DNA of 64,000 nt from Chrysopilus asiliformis (Eukaryota; Arthropoda; Insecta; Diptera; Rhagionidae), in contig OZ035960.1 of assembly GCA_964034945.1 (NCBI GenBank), positions 64,465,970-64,529,969 on the forward strand. The letters run 5' to 3'. Below are positions 1 through 12,921 of the stretch, in pieces (position 1 is the stretch's first letter; every line of letters begins with the position of its first letter). A program made the translations under genes and the position numbers. A model generated the notes under the pieces. It was not told the DNA's origin, searched no databases, and worked only from the letters and a program-made list of their open reading frames with translations.

Positions 1-306
1 AGATTTCGAAGCAGTGGTTTCATTGGAAATATTAGGTTCACACGCCTTTTTGTCTTAGTCCGAAGATGGGTGCGGAGCTTCAAACCTTATTGGTTTCCCC
101 GTATTGATGGCGTATTGTTTGAGGTTGCGGAATTGGTTTTTTTTACATTTTCGTTTTGAGGAGCACAGATTTATATTGTGGATGTCTCGATCACACCAAT
201 CACATAATTGAAGCTTTGAGATGTTATTCCTGTCTTTTAGGTTTAGATTCATTTGTGCGTGGTTTCGTTTTGGGGTTGAAGTTTGAAGATTTGACTTTAT
301 TACCTA
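1..306. other. Unassigned sequence at window start
   Basis: No gene is supported. A minus-strand reading frame at 55-252 has a few Cys/Lys-rich positions but no domain I recognise and no duplicate elsewhere in the window. It ends where the Helitron-type repeat begins at 307. Confidence 0.4.
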
Positions 307-2023
<1,717 letters not shown>

Positions 2024-2922
2024 CAGGGGTGTTAGTTGAAATTTGCCGGTTTTACTAATAGCTGTCGCTAGAGATATGTATACATTTCTACGATTTGGCA
2101 TCTATGTCATATTTTTCTATTGACATTAATCTTCAAAACTACACAAGTTACATTCCGTCAAAATAACAACGTCATAGCGTTAAAGCTGTTTGAAAATGTC
2201 AAGTTTTGTGCCTGAAAACGTGCATTCGCGGCAATCATTACTTTTTCTCTTTAATCAAAAGAAAAAGGCCGCTGAAAGCCATCGTTTGCTGGTAGAAACT
2301 TACGGTGATCATTCCCCAACCATAAGAACATATGAGACGTGGTTTCGACAATCCAAAAGTGGTGATTTCAACATCCAGGACAAAAAACGTGTCTGGTGGA
2401 ACCAGATTGGTGTCGTATATTATGAACTGTTGAAACCTGGAGAAACAGTTGATACTGATCGCTATCGACAACAAATGACCAATTTGAACCATGAATTGAT
2501 CAAAAAACGTCCGCAATACGCTGAAAGACATGGTAAGGTGATTTTGCAGCATGACAACGCGCCGTCTCACACAGCAAAATCAGTCAAAAAAGTGTTCAAA
2601 TCACTTGGATGCGAAGTATTACCGCACCCGCCGTACTATCCAGACCTCGCCCCGTCTGACTATCACCTTTTCGCATCGATGGGACACTCACTCGCAGACC
2701 AGCGCTTCGCCAATTTTGAAGAAGTCGAAAAATGGCTCGTCGAATGGTTTTCCTCGAAAGAGAAAAAGTTTTTTTGGAATGGTATCCATGATTTGCCTGA
2801 AAGATGGGCAAAATGTGTACAATCCAATGATCAATACTTTGAATAAATTTTTTTTGAGATTCCCTTGAGAATTAAGTGTTTTCTTTATCGAAAAAACCGG
2901 CAAATTTCAACTAACACCCCTG
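2024..2922 (+). mobile_element. Mariner element, internally deleted
   Basis: Perfect 30-bp terminal inverted repeats (2024-2053 and 2893-2922) begin CAGGGGTGTTAGTTGAAATT. They enclose one transposase reading frame at 2190-2846. No clean TA duplication is visible: the left end sits directly on the inverted repeat of the element at 1000-2023, and the right flank is GTATATATA. The perfect TIRs suggest a fairly recent copy. Confidence 0.9.
2190..2846 (+). pseudogene. Mariner transposase, central deletion
   Basis: The 218-residue frame reads like a mariner transposase of normally about 340-350 residues. The N-terminal helix-turn-helix region is present (roughly residues 1-65, with SHRLLVETYGDHSPTIRTYE). 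The frame then jumps into the middle of the catalytic domain (VWWNQIGVVYYELLKPGETV). The second catalytic Asp is in LQHDNAPSHTA and the third in PDLAPSDYHLF, with 34 residues between them, which is the DD34D spacing of mariners. The region that should hold the first catalytic Asp (the TGDE-type motif) is missing, so the product cannot be an active DDE enzyme even though the reading frame stays open. The start at 2190 or the ATG at 2196 is plausible. The gene fills the space between the TIRs. Confidence 0.9.
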
Positions 2923-3025
2923 GTATATATATAAAGTCGTTTAACCTGATTGACTGAGTGACTAACTAACTCATCAACCCAAACCCCTGAATCTAGAAAC
3001 TTGACACTCATACGATTCCCTACAG

Positions 3026-4430
3026 ATGAGAGACGCCATGCGAAGACAGGATGCCGATGCTGCAGAGCTTGGACAGATGGTGGTGCTCCCTTTATCCTTT
3101 ACTGGGGGGCCCCGCTATATGCATGAGCGGACTCAAGACGCTTTAACATACGTTCGCAAATGCATTACTTTCACCTATAATCCCAAATGGAAAGATATTA
3201 CAGATGCACTGCTGCAAGGGCAAAAGCCCCACGATCGCCATGATATCATCGCCAGAGTGCTTCATAAAAAAAGTGCAGAAGATTATGGATCGCTTGAACA
3301 AGGGCAATCTGTTTGGGACAGTTCAGTGCTTCATGTATTCTGTGGAATGGCAGAAGCGTTTCTCCTGATATGATCGACATCATCTCCGCCGAAATACCTC
3401 ATCCCCAAACAGACGTTTTCCTCTACGACATTGTCAAATCCAACATGATTCAAAAGCCTTGCGGAAGTTTGAACTGCAATTCGCCTTGCATGAAAGATGG
3501 TAGTTGCAGCAAAAGGTTCCCCCGACAATTTCTTAAGGATACCCAGACAGTAGACGATGGTTATTCGCAGTATCGGAGAACGTCTCGATCTGACGGTGGT
3601 GTCACTATTGAAATCAATGGGAAGAAACTGGACAACCAATGGGTTGTGCCCTATAACTCCGTCCTGTCACGTACTTTCAATGCTCACATCAATGTAAAGT
3701 ATTGCAACTCAGTAAAGTCTATAAAATACAATTGTGAGTACGTCAACAAGGGCAGTGATCAGGCTTCTTTTGCTTTAGAAAATAAAAGGAATGAAGTCAA
3801 ATTGTACGAAAGTGGTCGATACATCAGTAGCTCGGAAGCAGTGTGGAGGATCTTGCAGTTTCCTATTCACGAGAGATATCCTTCAGTCTTGCACCTTGCT
3901 GTTCATCTCGAAAATGGTCAACGTGTGTACTTCACCTCCAAGAACTTGACTCAGAGAATTATCAACCCCCCTCAAACAACTTCATTGGCCTTCTTTGAGC
4001 TATGTACAACTGACGATTTTGCAAAAACCCTGCTTTAGTGTGATGTGCCTGCTTACTTTGTGTGGAAGAATAACAAGTTCATAAGAAGGAAGCGGGGAAA
4101 GGATGTCGAAGGCTGGACAGAAGTTAAGGAAGATCACGCGTTAGGAAGAGTGTATACCATTTATCCAAACACCACCGAATGCTATCATCTTCGCTTACTA
4201 CTACATGAGATTCCAGGGTCCACGTCTTTCTCTGATCTTAAAACTGTTAATGGTATCCTTTATCCCACATTTCAATCCACATGCAAAGCACTCGGTTTGT
4301 TGGAGGATGACAACTACTGGCACAGTACCTTGCTGATGGTGTTCTGTCATCTTTCCGACCCTCTGAGCCGTTGGGATAAGTGCAAAGACAGGTGGAGAGA
4401 GATTTACAAGCAAGTGCGCAGGAGGTAATG
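3026..4430 (+). pseudogene. Helitron Rep (HUH) domain remains
   Basis: Reading frames at 3026-3373, 3313-4038 and 4045-4428 together cover the Helitron-like Rep region. The first gives LTYVRKCITFTYNPKWKDIT and the conserved DRHDIIARVLHKK. The text then loses frame at VEWQKR: the stretch that should contain the first HUH histidine motif (LPHAHIL-type) is absent and the frame resumes in MIDIISAEIPHP. The later Y2 motif is preserved as KYNCEYVNKGSD with both tyrosines. Downstream, YFVWKNNKFIRRKRGK and YTIYPNTTECYHLRLLLHEI are typical of the Rep-to-helicase linker. Frameshifts and stops (about 3360, 4036, 4426) make it a pseudogene. The usual full Helitron protein is over 1000 residues. Confidence 0.9.
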
Positions 4431-5200
4431 GACGAGGTGTATAACAGATGCCTGGTGCTGATTGAGGATGCTGTATTGGCCTTGGGAGGACAATGCTTAT
4501 CACAATACGGCTTGTCTTACCAAACAGGTCTGAAGAAGTCTTGCGAAATAGGGAATACCTGGTTTCCAATAACACCACAATAACAATAACACGCGTTCAC
4601 TAACGGATGAGCCGCTCGCTGTTTAGCAGCAGGTCTTTGTCAGTGTTAAGTCAAGTGATGGACAAGTATTTTTTCTGGATGCTCCTGGCGGCACTGGAAA
4701 GACGTTCCTTATCAACTTACTGCTGGCTAAGATAAGAAGTGATCGTGATATTGCTTTGACTGTTGCATCCTCTGGGATCGCTGCTACAGTGTTGGTGGGT
4801 GATAAGACAGCTCATGCTGCCTTCAAATTACCTCTACATCTTAACCACGCGGAAAACCTCTTCTGCAACATCTCGAAACAAAGCAACATGGCGCACAAGG
4901 CCGGCTTCGAAGCTCTGAATCGAATACTCAAAGACATCAGAAGCAACGATAGATTAATGGGTGGAGTCACCGTACTGCTTGCTGGAGATTTTCGGCAGAG
5001 TCTGCTAGTGGTGCGTATGGGAACTCGAGCTGACGCAGTTAAAGCGTGCCTGAAGACGTCGTATCACTTGAAGCGCGAACAACAATTTTCTGAGCTCTTG
5101 CTCAAAATAGGGAACGGAGAATATCCAGAGTCTAAAGGAAATGTGGTCATTCCTGAAGACCTGGGCCCTTCAGATATCGCCGATATCAAAAAGAAGTCCA
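4431..5200 (+). pseudogene. Helitron PIF1-like helicase remains
   Basis: The Walker A motif is intact: DAPGGTGKTFLINLLLAKI near 4680-4735. The frame 4756-5277 continues with TVASSGIAATVLVGDKTAHA and ISKQSNMA. It then skips directly to HKAGFEALNRILKDIRS, so the DEAD-like Walker B segment that normally lies between them (WDECTM type) is deleted. The motif LLAGDFRQ follows. The sequence loses helicase character at about 5170-5200; beyond this the antisense strand reads as the end of a LINE. The C-terminal helicase motifs (QGQSL, VACSRV) are missing here but exist in a separate Helitron at 17503-18035. Confidence 0.88.
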
Positions 5201-6061
5201 TGGATTGGTGTGCGAACGTGCGAGTGCCCGCCCAGATGCTGGAGCCTTGCTCTTACCAAAGCAGGGCATTCACATAATAAATGTTCTAGGGTTTCTGATG
5301 TTCCGGGCTCCTTGCAGCTCCTGCACAAGTTAGAGTCCACTAGGCCCAACCGGAAAGCGTTTTCGCCTAACGTATCCTGTATAAATTCCTACCAGTGTCC
5401 GACATCGCGCTCGTGGTAGCTGTAGAAGACTACTGGTCTTTTTAGGATTGCGTGACTTCCACATAATTTTGGTTATTTTACAGGTTTCGATCTCAGCCCA
5501 CCTCCTTGCCGCTGTTTCCTTTGTGCGGTTATCAATGGAGGATTTGGCATATTTTAGGGGGAGCGATATTGTCTCTGCTCTGCTCAGATCTATATTTGCT
5601 CCTTCCTCAGTGAGTACGTCTGCTGCCTCATTTCCGGCAATGCCCTCATACTTCTGTTAGAGCTTAGAGTTTGGAGGATCCTGAAGCACTTAAGTACTGT
5701 TTTTTATTTGAATTCGCATGCAGCCAGTGCTTTAATTGCTGACTGGCTGTCCACAAATATATTTATTGAGTGACCATATCCCAGCTTTTTGCATGCCATA
5801 TCCGCCGCCTTCTGTATGGCTACAGTTTCGGCTTGAAATATGCTGCATTCATCTGGGAGTCTAAAAGATGCGTGTATGTCTAGCCTATCGCAGAATACTG
5901 CGGCTCCCACTCCATTCACAGTTTTTGAGCCGTCAGTGTAGATGTTAATAGAGTTACCAGAGGTTTCGGTCACCCATAATCTCTGCGTTCTCTCCGGTAT
6001 AGTCACAATGAACTTCCTCTGAAAGTCCCTTTGTGCTATCATGTAGTCTGAGTGTGAACTG
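5180..6061 (-). pseudogene. LINE RNase H domain and C-terminal Cys/His region
   Basis: The frame 6069-5704 (minus) contains INIYTDGSKTVNGVGAAVF with the first RNase H Asp, then IFQAETVAIQKAAD with Glu, and NIFVDSQSAIKAL with the next Asp. Below 5704, after a frame break, the strand reads EGIAGNEAADVLTEEGA, the final RNase H motif. SNLCRSCKEPGTSETLEHLL and CECPALVRARL follow, a C-x2-C...H-x4-C-type zinc-binding region typical of these LINEs. The end merges into Helitron sequence at about 5180. Confidence 0.88.
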
Positions 6062-6706
6062 AGGGCCAATTATGGGATCCGCGGCGGATCGCTTTTGGTG
6101 GCGGATTGGCATTTTGGTATTATACAATTCGCTTTAGGTCTATTATCAAAAGCGCCGGTGGATTTCTTGCGAAGGCGGATCTGTCAAATACGACTGCTAT
6201 TTAGGTGGCGGATTTGGTTTTAGTTGGGGCGGATTCAATAAGCGGCGAATAAAAATGTAAAAACGCATAATTATAACAATTTTATTGACAAAATACATAT
6301 TACAAACAAGCAAACAATTAAAACACATAATTTTATTTAAACTTTCGTTTAGGAGTAATACACTAATTTTTGTTGATTTGAGGAAATTAAATCCCGGCAT
6401 TGCAAAAGGAATACTTTGCATCACCGAATATAGATCGAAGACCAAGCATATAAGAAGACACTAATTGAATCCATTTAATTATTTTACGAATCACAAATAA
6501 AAGCAAATATCACATCAATTCAAAAAATAACAACGATATTTACCTTTGAATCTGACATTTGTATTGGAAGTAAGTTGTCAGTTTCCATGGAAATATTGGA
6601 ATAAACATTTCCGCCTTCTTCGCATTTCTTAATAGGCTAAAGCGAAGCGATCGCTTTTGCAAAGACGGATTCAATGCGATCCGCCGCGGATCCCATAATT
6701 GGCCCT
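6062..6706. mobile_element. 645-bp MITE with 3-bp target duplication
   Basis: The ends are inverted repeats about 31 bp long: AGGGCCAATTATGGGATCCG at the left and its complement at the right. They are flanked by CTG on both sides (6059-6061 and 6707-6709). Three-base duplications with G-rich ends fit the PIF/Harbinger group, though CTG is not its usual TA-rich target. It sits inside the LINE between the reverse transcriptase end and RNase H. No transposase is visible; the interior is AT-rich. Confidence 0.85.
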
Positions 6707-6709
6707 CTG

Positions 6710-8230
6710 ATTGTGTTCACTAACTTGCTGTGACCATAGGCCCGTGTTTTGAGAAGACCTGTCGCATGGAGACGCACCATAGCTTTCTCCGCCATGCTCT
6801 TTACGGTCAGCTCTAATGGGTCAAGGTCCAGAATTATGTCTAGTGCACGGGATGGCGTTGTACTAATCGCCCCAGTTGTGCTCAGCCCGGCTAGTCTGTA
6901 TTTTTTTCAGTTTATTGAGATACACCTTTTTGTCTACTGCCGGCCGGGCCACCAGACGATAGCTCCATATAGCAGTATTGGTCTGATTATAGCCGTGTAG
7001 CTCCAGTGCATCAAGCTAGGTTTCAACCCCCATTTTTTTCCTAGGAGTCTTTTGCATGCGTAGAGTGCTTTACTTGCTTTGGCGACTCTTTCTTCAGTGT
7101 TTGGTTTCCAAGACAGCTTACTGTCTAGGATGAGTCCTAGGTATTTAACTTGAGTCTTGACCCCAATTTGTGTGTTATTTGGACGCGGGTACTTCAGCCT
7201 TGGTGTCTTTGTTCTTCTCGTGAACAGCACCATTTCTGTTTTATGCAGGTTGATACTAAGACCCTTATTTTCTGCCCAGTTACTTAGCATTTTGAGAGAC
7301 CTTTCTGCGAGTTCACAAAGAGTAGATGGGCAGAGCCCCGACAATAAGATTGCTATATCGTCGGCATATGTTATGACCTTGACTCCTTGACTATCGAATT
7401 TTACTAGTATTTCATTTAGGACGAGTGTCCATAGAAGAGGAGATATTACTCCGCCCTGAGGAACGCCTCTCCGGGCTGTTTTCCTCACCGTAACACCGCC
7501 CCATTGTGCGTCAATGGTCCTGTTGTCGAGCAAGCTGCCTATTAACCTACGAATGATTGGGTCCACGCTCGCCACTCTTAATGAATTGACTATTGCTTCC
7601 ATTTTGATGTTGTTAAAAGCACCCTCTATATCCGTAAAGATACCAATGGTGTATTCCTTGTAGTGTAAGGATTTCTCAATTTTAAAACGACCTCGTGTTC
7701 ATTTTAGAGTTTTCAGTAGAAACGATGTTAGGCTTATTGGTCTGTAGTCTTTAGGAACTATGTGCCCACATTTGCCGTTTTTTGGGATGAAGACTACTCT
7801 TGCCAACCTCCATCTTTCGGGGATGTGGCCAAGCCTCAGGCTCCCCCTGAAAGTCGCCGTGAGCCATGGCAGCAGCAGATTTATTGCCTTTTGAAGCATA
7901 ACCGGCATAATGCCATCTGGCCCCGGCGAATTAACAGCGTCGAAAGAGTCTACAGCCCATCTAATCCTGCTATTGGAGATTAGTCCCGAGATATTCTTCC
8001 TGTACTGTACCACTTTGGCTGTGATGTGTTCCGGCTCAGGATTTGAGCAGCCAGGAAAGTGTGCCTCCAAGAGGGCTTCCACCGTTTTCTTGCTATCCTT
8101 AGTCCATGAGCCATCCGATTTGCGTATTAGTGCCGGCGGAGCAGGGCTTTTCGATAGTAGCCTGCTCAACCTGGCTGTTTCTGAGGTGTTCTCAATCTGT
8201 TCACACATGACCCTCCATTCGTTTCTCTCG
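6710..8230 (-). pseudogene. LINE ORF2: reverse transcriptase
   Basis: Fragments at 8208-7699 and about 7690-6934 read as reverse transcriptase. Motifs in order: PDGIMPVML and FIPKNGKCG, then DYRPISLTSFLLKTL, motif A as GIFTDIEGAFNN (catalytic Asp), GVPQGGVISPLLWTLVLNEI, motif C as ITYADDIAILLSG (catalytic Asp pair) and VKYLGLILDSKLSW. Between SLTSFLLKTL and IEKSLHYKEYT the sequence jumps: a stretch of roughly 60-80 residues usual for the fingers/palm is missing and a stop is present at the junction. The C-terminal part (6930-6710) continues with LAGLSTTGAISTTPSRALD up to the MITE. Confidence 0.92.
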
Positions 8231-8269
8231 CCTTTCTGAATAGTGTTCGTACCTTCTTACGTGTACCGC

Positions 8270-9115
8270 TTATTTCACTATTCCACCAAGGCGGCTGAGA
8301 TTTATTGCTAGGTCTGACAAAGGACAGGCTTGTGCGAAAGCATGTGTGATGCAATTAGTTACGAGGTTTGCCGTAGCCTCTAGAGCTTCCACACTCCATA
8401 TAGAGTTTGGGGTTAATTTCCCTAGTCTATCTTGCAATATCGTAGAGTATTTGTTCCAGTTTGTTCTCTTTGCATTCCGGTACACAGTGTTGTTAGTCTT
8501 TCTTACCCTTGTCTTAACATTGAAGCTGATGTACCTGTGATCTGACATTGACGGTCTATTCAGGACCTTCCATTCGGTCAGACCCAAACCATCAGCCTCA
8601 GTGTAGAATGTGGCGTCTATAACGTCTAATACCAATGTATGTCGGAACATTACCTTGGTTCCCTATAACTAGGTTAGTTTTGAGTATAAATTGGAAAAGA
8701 GACCCACCCTTAGAATTGATGTTCTTACTTCCCCAAGCTACATGATGCGCATTAACGTCGCCTCCAATGACTATGTTTAGCTTTTCTTGGTCCGCTACCT
8801 CAATCAGCGATTGGAGTTCTGAGATAGGAGTTTCTCTATCCTGAGCCATGTAAACCGAGGTTATGAGCAATTTAGCGTTATCTTTCTCCGTTTCACAGGC
8901 TACTGTGACCATGTCGTTTGTGCTGTTATTAGGGCAAAGTTTTATATTTAGGTCTTCCTTGGCTAGAATACCTGAACGTTTCCTACCGTTTCCAGTCGCA
9001 TAGAATAGCCTATATCTTTTCGACGTTAACCCTTTGCTGTTGCCACCTGCTGTAATCCAGGGTTCCGGGATTAGCGCCAAGTCATACCGGCCGTCGTCCA
9101 GAGTTCTCAGTAGCT
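8270..9115 (-). pseudogene. LINE ORF2: AP-like endonuclease
   Basis: The minus-strand text starts near 9115 with RTLDDGRYDLALIPEPWI, where the Glu of the EPW motif is the metal-binding residue of LINE endonucleases. Further motifs are VIGGDVNAHHVAWGS (Asp/Asn pair) and, after a frameshift near 8620-8650, LDVIDATFY and MSDHRYISF, the terminal SDH box. This nuclease nicks target DNA to prime reverse transcription. The frame break between the two fragments inactivates it. It continues into the reverse transcriptase at lower coordinates. Confidence 0.88.
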
Positions 9116-9173
9116 CATCCGAGGCTACAGTGGTGTAAATTAGCCTGTAGTACCCTTAGCATGTTTTTAGGGT

Positions 9174-10375
9174 TTACTGGGGTACTACAGGTTCACCCCC
9201 ACCCTCGATGGACATCTTTTCGGCCGCCATAGTGATATTTTCGAGGCCAAGGTCTTTCTCCACCTCACCGGCCTCCAGCGTATTTTCGTTATCGTGTTTG
9301 GGATGACGCGTAGGTATACGCTTCCAGGCCATCTTCCCAAATTTCGGGTACAGAAGGTCCTCTGCCTCCTTGTTTATTTCGAGGCTGTACATCTGCCCCC
9401 CGTCCTTAGCGACTGGTTTCTCCACATTCAGCACTTTCCAGTCCGACGTTGGTACCTCCGGATTCTGCTTTTGTAGGAGTTTTAGAGCTGTTTCCTGTGG
9501 TACTACGCGCGGTATGAAGACCTTCGCCTTGGGTACCGTAGGAATGTCGGCTGTGTCGATAATTTCGAGTGCAGCACCCTCTCAAAGGTCTTTTAGGGAT
9601 TTCACTGCCCTACTACACCAGGTTAGGGTGAATTCATCGTTGCACTTTATGATCTTGACACCCTGAAACCAGCCTGCTCCATCAAACAACGGCATCGGCT
9701 GATCCGGGTGTTTCTCCACTTGGGTCATTAGTGCCTCCAGCAGCTTCATCTCCACCTGCTTCCATTTCTCAAGAGAGATCTTTCCCAGGGTCTCACTGCG
9801 GTCTATAAGGGCCACTATGAGGTGGTTCCTCACAATTTCCCCTACATTCTTGGAGGTGGAGGGCTCTTCCCTACCTCTCCTGGCTTCTTCTGAGGGTTCG
9901 CTGAAGGATCCTCCGTCTCTTCAGCCGATCTCTGTCTCTTTTCCTTCTTCTTGCCGTCGAGCTTTCCCAGCACTCTTTCTTCGATGCTATTGTGTAAATT
10001 CGGATCGTTGGCCGCGAATCTTCTGCGTTTCTCGAAGTGCTCTCTGCCCTTTTCTTCGGTTGCTTTCGCCCAAGCTATGCGTTCTTTTTCCGCCTGTGTG
10101 GGATTGTTGGCTAGCATATCCATCAGTCTAACGGCAGTCTTGTATTGGGAGAGTGCCTCGCGTCCCTCTTTCGTTGGCCTGGATCTAGCGGTCTTACGCC
10201 TTCTAGCATCCTCGCGTCTTCGCGGGAGCGCAGTAACTCCTCTTCAGACATCTCCGTTAGTTTAGCGAGCCCCTTGTCTGCGCTTGAGACAGCAGTAGCA
10301 CAAGGGAGTTTAGAGCTCGTTGGTGTGGATGCGGTAGTATTAAAACCGGCGAGACCCGCTCCAGTCATCCCGCTC
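9174..10375 (-). pseudogene. LINE ORF1 remains (DUF4780-like)
   Basis: Three minus-strand frames read in order: 10368-10123, 10123-9842 and 9833-9174 (the last broken near 9582). The N-terminal part is rich in Ser/Thr, then Lys/Glu with EKERIAWAKATEEKGREHFE. A basic/proline-rich stretch QKKPGEVGKSPPPPRM follows. The C-terminal half holds TSDWKVLNVEKPV and GGQMYSLEINKEAEDLLYPK, the pattern of the DUF4780 domain found in ORF1 proteins of insect LINEs. The role is RNA binding in the retrotransposition particle, known from the family and not shown here. In-frame stops (after PPPPRM and after VKSLKDL) break it. Confidence 0.8.
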
Positions 10376-10378
10376 GGA

Positions 10379-10587
10379 GTATCTAATTTCTACCTTATTT
10401 TTTACTTAACTTATCTGTCGATTAATTATCTTATTGCTGATCATGAATCTGGTGTTAGACTAATTCGCAACGGAGAGTCCTGCAAGGATAAGATTTTTCT
10501 CAAAAGTTTGTAAGTTCTTTTCGGTTTTCTTCGTATTCTAAAACTTATACAAAAAACTTACCCCGGCAACGACAGGTATGCAAGCTA
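10379..10587 (+). mobile_element. Helitron 3' segment: one monomer plus terminal hairpin
   Basis: AATCTGGTGTTAGACTAATT, GAGAGTCCTGCAAGGATAAG and ATTCTAAAACTTATACAAAA align block by block with the complement of 345-460 and with the arrays at 21.6-22.3 kb. The terminal block is the CCCCGG...ACAGG hairpin, ATGCAAG and CTAG followed by T. This ties the monomer family to the 3' end of a Rep/helicase Helitron. Confidence 0.75.
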
Positions 10588-11511
10588 GTTTATATATATA
10601 TATATATTAGACTACATGCATCCCCTTATAAATTTGAACGTAAAACTGATAGAATCATAAGAACAGCATCGGCTGTTAGGGTATCGTGAATCTGTTTTGC
10701 ACAATCCAAAAATAGTCTCAAATCCATTTCCAATTTCTTGACGATCAAGATTCCACCCCAAAAAACCACTTCCCGCCACTCCAATTTTTATAGACTTTTT
10801 AGATTCTTAAATCCTATGTCAAATGTGATCTATAACCAGAACTGTGTGTTGAATCCTCAATTAAAACACTCAACTATTCAGTCGTAATACAAAATTTTGA
10901 TCGAATATTGGATTTTACTTAGTTACTAGAAGTAGAGATCTTACTTCCGTTTTGGCTACATTTTTTGTTCCAAAAATGACAGAAATTCTGGAGAGCCGCA
11001 AAAATGACTTCTCCATTTTTCGAGAACGATGAAAATTGGGAAATTCTCAAACTTTAATCTCAACTTTAATAGCCCTATTATGTAAGTCGTGCGGACTCGT
11101 CAGTCCGCAGCGATAGTTGAGTCCGCTCCGCGGTGATTTGGTATTATGTAAGTCCGCATGCCGTTTGCGGACTAGACTCGCTGCGATCATATGCGTTGGT
11201 TCTCGTTGAACTGTCAAACGTGAGAAAGATTTGTTTCACTTGTCAAAGATTTTATTTATTTTTCAAAAATATAGCAATGTTTCCAAGTGTAGCACTTTTT
11301 TTCTTTAATGATAATAACACTGATATGAAAATTATAAGAAAATCAATTAGATGCTTCCAGAAATCGTTTACGTCTGATTTTATTTTCTCTGACGGGAACC
11401 CATTGGTGATCTCAGGGACCTTCTCCTCGATCAGAGTTTTGAATTGTGTTTTAATAGTTTGCTTCATTGCTCCATATATATATATATATATATATATATT
11501 AGATTGCCCAT
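10588..11511. other. Gene-free stretch
   Basis: Contains a short (TA)n at 10591-10607 and a second at 11475-11500. A GC-richer patch at 11085-11190 has repeated GTAAGTC..GCGGACT motifs. No reading frame with recognisable domains was seen. A plausible old MITE lies around 11080-11190, but I could not find matching ends. Confidence 0.4.
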
Positions 11512-12111
11512 ATGTGCAAAGTTGTAATTTTTGTTGCTCCCCGTCCATTTTCGTGAAGTTTAGGTCAAAAAAATAAGATTTGAAAAAAAAAGTAGGAATC
11601 TGTAGTGGAAAAAACCCAGCCGGTTTTTCATTGAAGTTTCAAAAATAGACTTTAAAATGGTGAATCGCTTTAACTGTCCGTAACTCCTATAATATTTTAT
11701 TTTTCGTTGATGGTCTAAAGACAACTTTTGTAGAGGATAACTAGACGAACATCTAATTCTCACGAAGTTTTGACCTACGGTTGAAATTTAATGTTTTTTT
11801 GGTCCCAAAACAGCAATTTTTTAAGAACATTTTCATGAATTATTTTCTTTAAATGTATTTTTTGCACTTTCTAAAGGGTGGAATATTTCTTCTGGAAAGC
11901 CTATGTTCTAGAGAATGAAATGTAGATTTATTTAAAAAAAAAAATTAAGCCGATCTAAAGTTATACGACATACATACAGACCGACAAACAGACAGATTTA
12001 TGGACATCCTAAATTTTTTGTCTGAAACGGATTTTGTACTGGTCAGATTTTTCAAAAGTAGAATTTTTTTTAAGTTTTTCCGATATTCTTATTTGTTATA
12101 AAACATTTTAA

Positions 12112-12330
12112 CCCTTAATTTATGAGGTGAAAATCATATGCGTAAATGATGAGGTGGTTTCCAATGGACTTGTTCTAATCACATACCAAATCCGTGCTTT
12201 TAACTCGGCACACAACACCATACTGTATGAAGATACTGAAGATTTCAGAGTCACTGTGCTGAAAACATGAGAAATAGCAAAGAGAGAAAAGTCAATGTGG
12301 GTCCACTGGACCCACCTCATCAACTAAGGG
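12112..12330. mobile_element. 219-bp piggyBac-type MITE (P1 left arm)
   Basis: TTAA flanks both sides (12108-12111 and 12331-12334). The ends CCCTTAATTTATGAGGTG and CACCTCATCAACTAAGGG are inverted repeats starting CCC, as in piggyBac elements. No coding capacity. The mirror copy is at 12922-13140. Confidence 0.8.
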
Positions 12331-12591
12331 TTAAAATACAAAATTTAATGGATTTTTTTTTTAATTTTTTTCTTGAAATTGTTCATAATTTTTTGTTAAA
12401 TATTCAATGAATTTTGCTTTCGAATAGCTTTGCATTGATATTTGTTTATAATGCTGTTCCAGCGCATGCAGGATATACTGTTTTTGTTGCTCCTGGTGCG
12501 TTGGAACAGTATTATATCGAGTCATCAGAATTGTGCGATTTTGTTAGTAATAACACATACTTTTTCTTTGATAAAATATTAAATTCAAGAA

Positions 12592-12921
12592 ATCACTGGT
12601 ATAAGGAACAATTTTTTGACTGCCGATCCAGCAACATGGGAGGAAGACGAGAACTACATCGCTGCGGAGGCAACGATTAAAAATTTACTTGTGGTGTATG
12701 ATATAGCAGAGCGTGGAGTAGCTTTGAAGACTCGATATAATACTGTTCTAACGCACCAGGAGCAACAAAAACAGTATATCCTGCATGCGATGGAACAGCA
12801 TTATAAACAAATATCAATGCAAAGCTATTCGAAAGCAAAATTCATTGAATATTTAACAAAAAATTATGAACAATTTCAAGAAAAAAATTTAAAAAAAAAT
12901 CCATTAAATTTTGTATTTTAA
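12592..12921 (+). pseudogene. C-terminal fragment of an unnamed transposon protein
   Basis: The frame runs from the loop of P1 into its right arm and ends at TAA 12919-12921. It includes FLTADPATWEEDENYIAAEA, LLVVYDIAERGVALKTRYN and HQEQQKQYILHAMEQHYKQI. I recall this NDxAERGV plus QKQYLLQ pattern from uncharacterised transposon-borne proteins of insects and cnidarians, but I cannot name the superfamily. About 63 codons are in the right arm, so the complementary copy exists in the left arm. The start is not present; this is only the tail of a larger protein. Confidence 0.55.

Larger units (their letters stand above)
5180..10378 (-). mobile_element. RNase H-bearing non-LTR retrotransposon (I/LOA/R1-type)
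   Basis: Reading the minus strand from about 10378 down to about 5180 gives ORF1 (DUF4780-like), then an AP-like endonuclease, reverse transcriptase, RNase H and a terminal Cys/His region. An RNase H domain is found in I-, LOA- and R1-group LINEs and is absent from classic Jockey, which limits the clade. Frameshifts and at least one internal deletion show it is dead. It interrupts the Helitron at 2924-10587 and is itself interrupted by the MITE at 6062-6706. I saw no poly(A) or target duplication that fixes the ends. Confidence 0.85.
2924..10587 (+). mobile_element. Rep/helicase Helitron, split by a LINE
   Basis: The 5' end is TATATATATAAAGTCG followed by TTTAACCTGATTGACTGAG, with Helitron Rep and helicase remains to about 5200. 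The far end is inferred at 10560-10587, where CCCCGGCAACGACAGG (hairpin) and ATGCAAGCTAG then T match the Helitron rule of a hairpin about 10 bases before CTAG. One 120-bp-type monomer (about 10440-10510) precedes this end. The middle (about 5200-10378) is occupied by a minus-strand LINE. That the two halves belong to one insertion is an inference from orientation and order. Confidence 0.65.

Noticed and set aside
5141..5419. Plus-strand frame continuing the Helitron helicase past 5200
   Set aside because: The minus strand here reads clear LINE motifs (CRSCKEP, GNEAADVL), so the plus-strand text is antisense.
11085..11190. MITE with GTAAGTCCGC-type ends
   Set aside because: Repeated motifs are present, but no pair of inverted ends or target duplication could be fixed.
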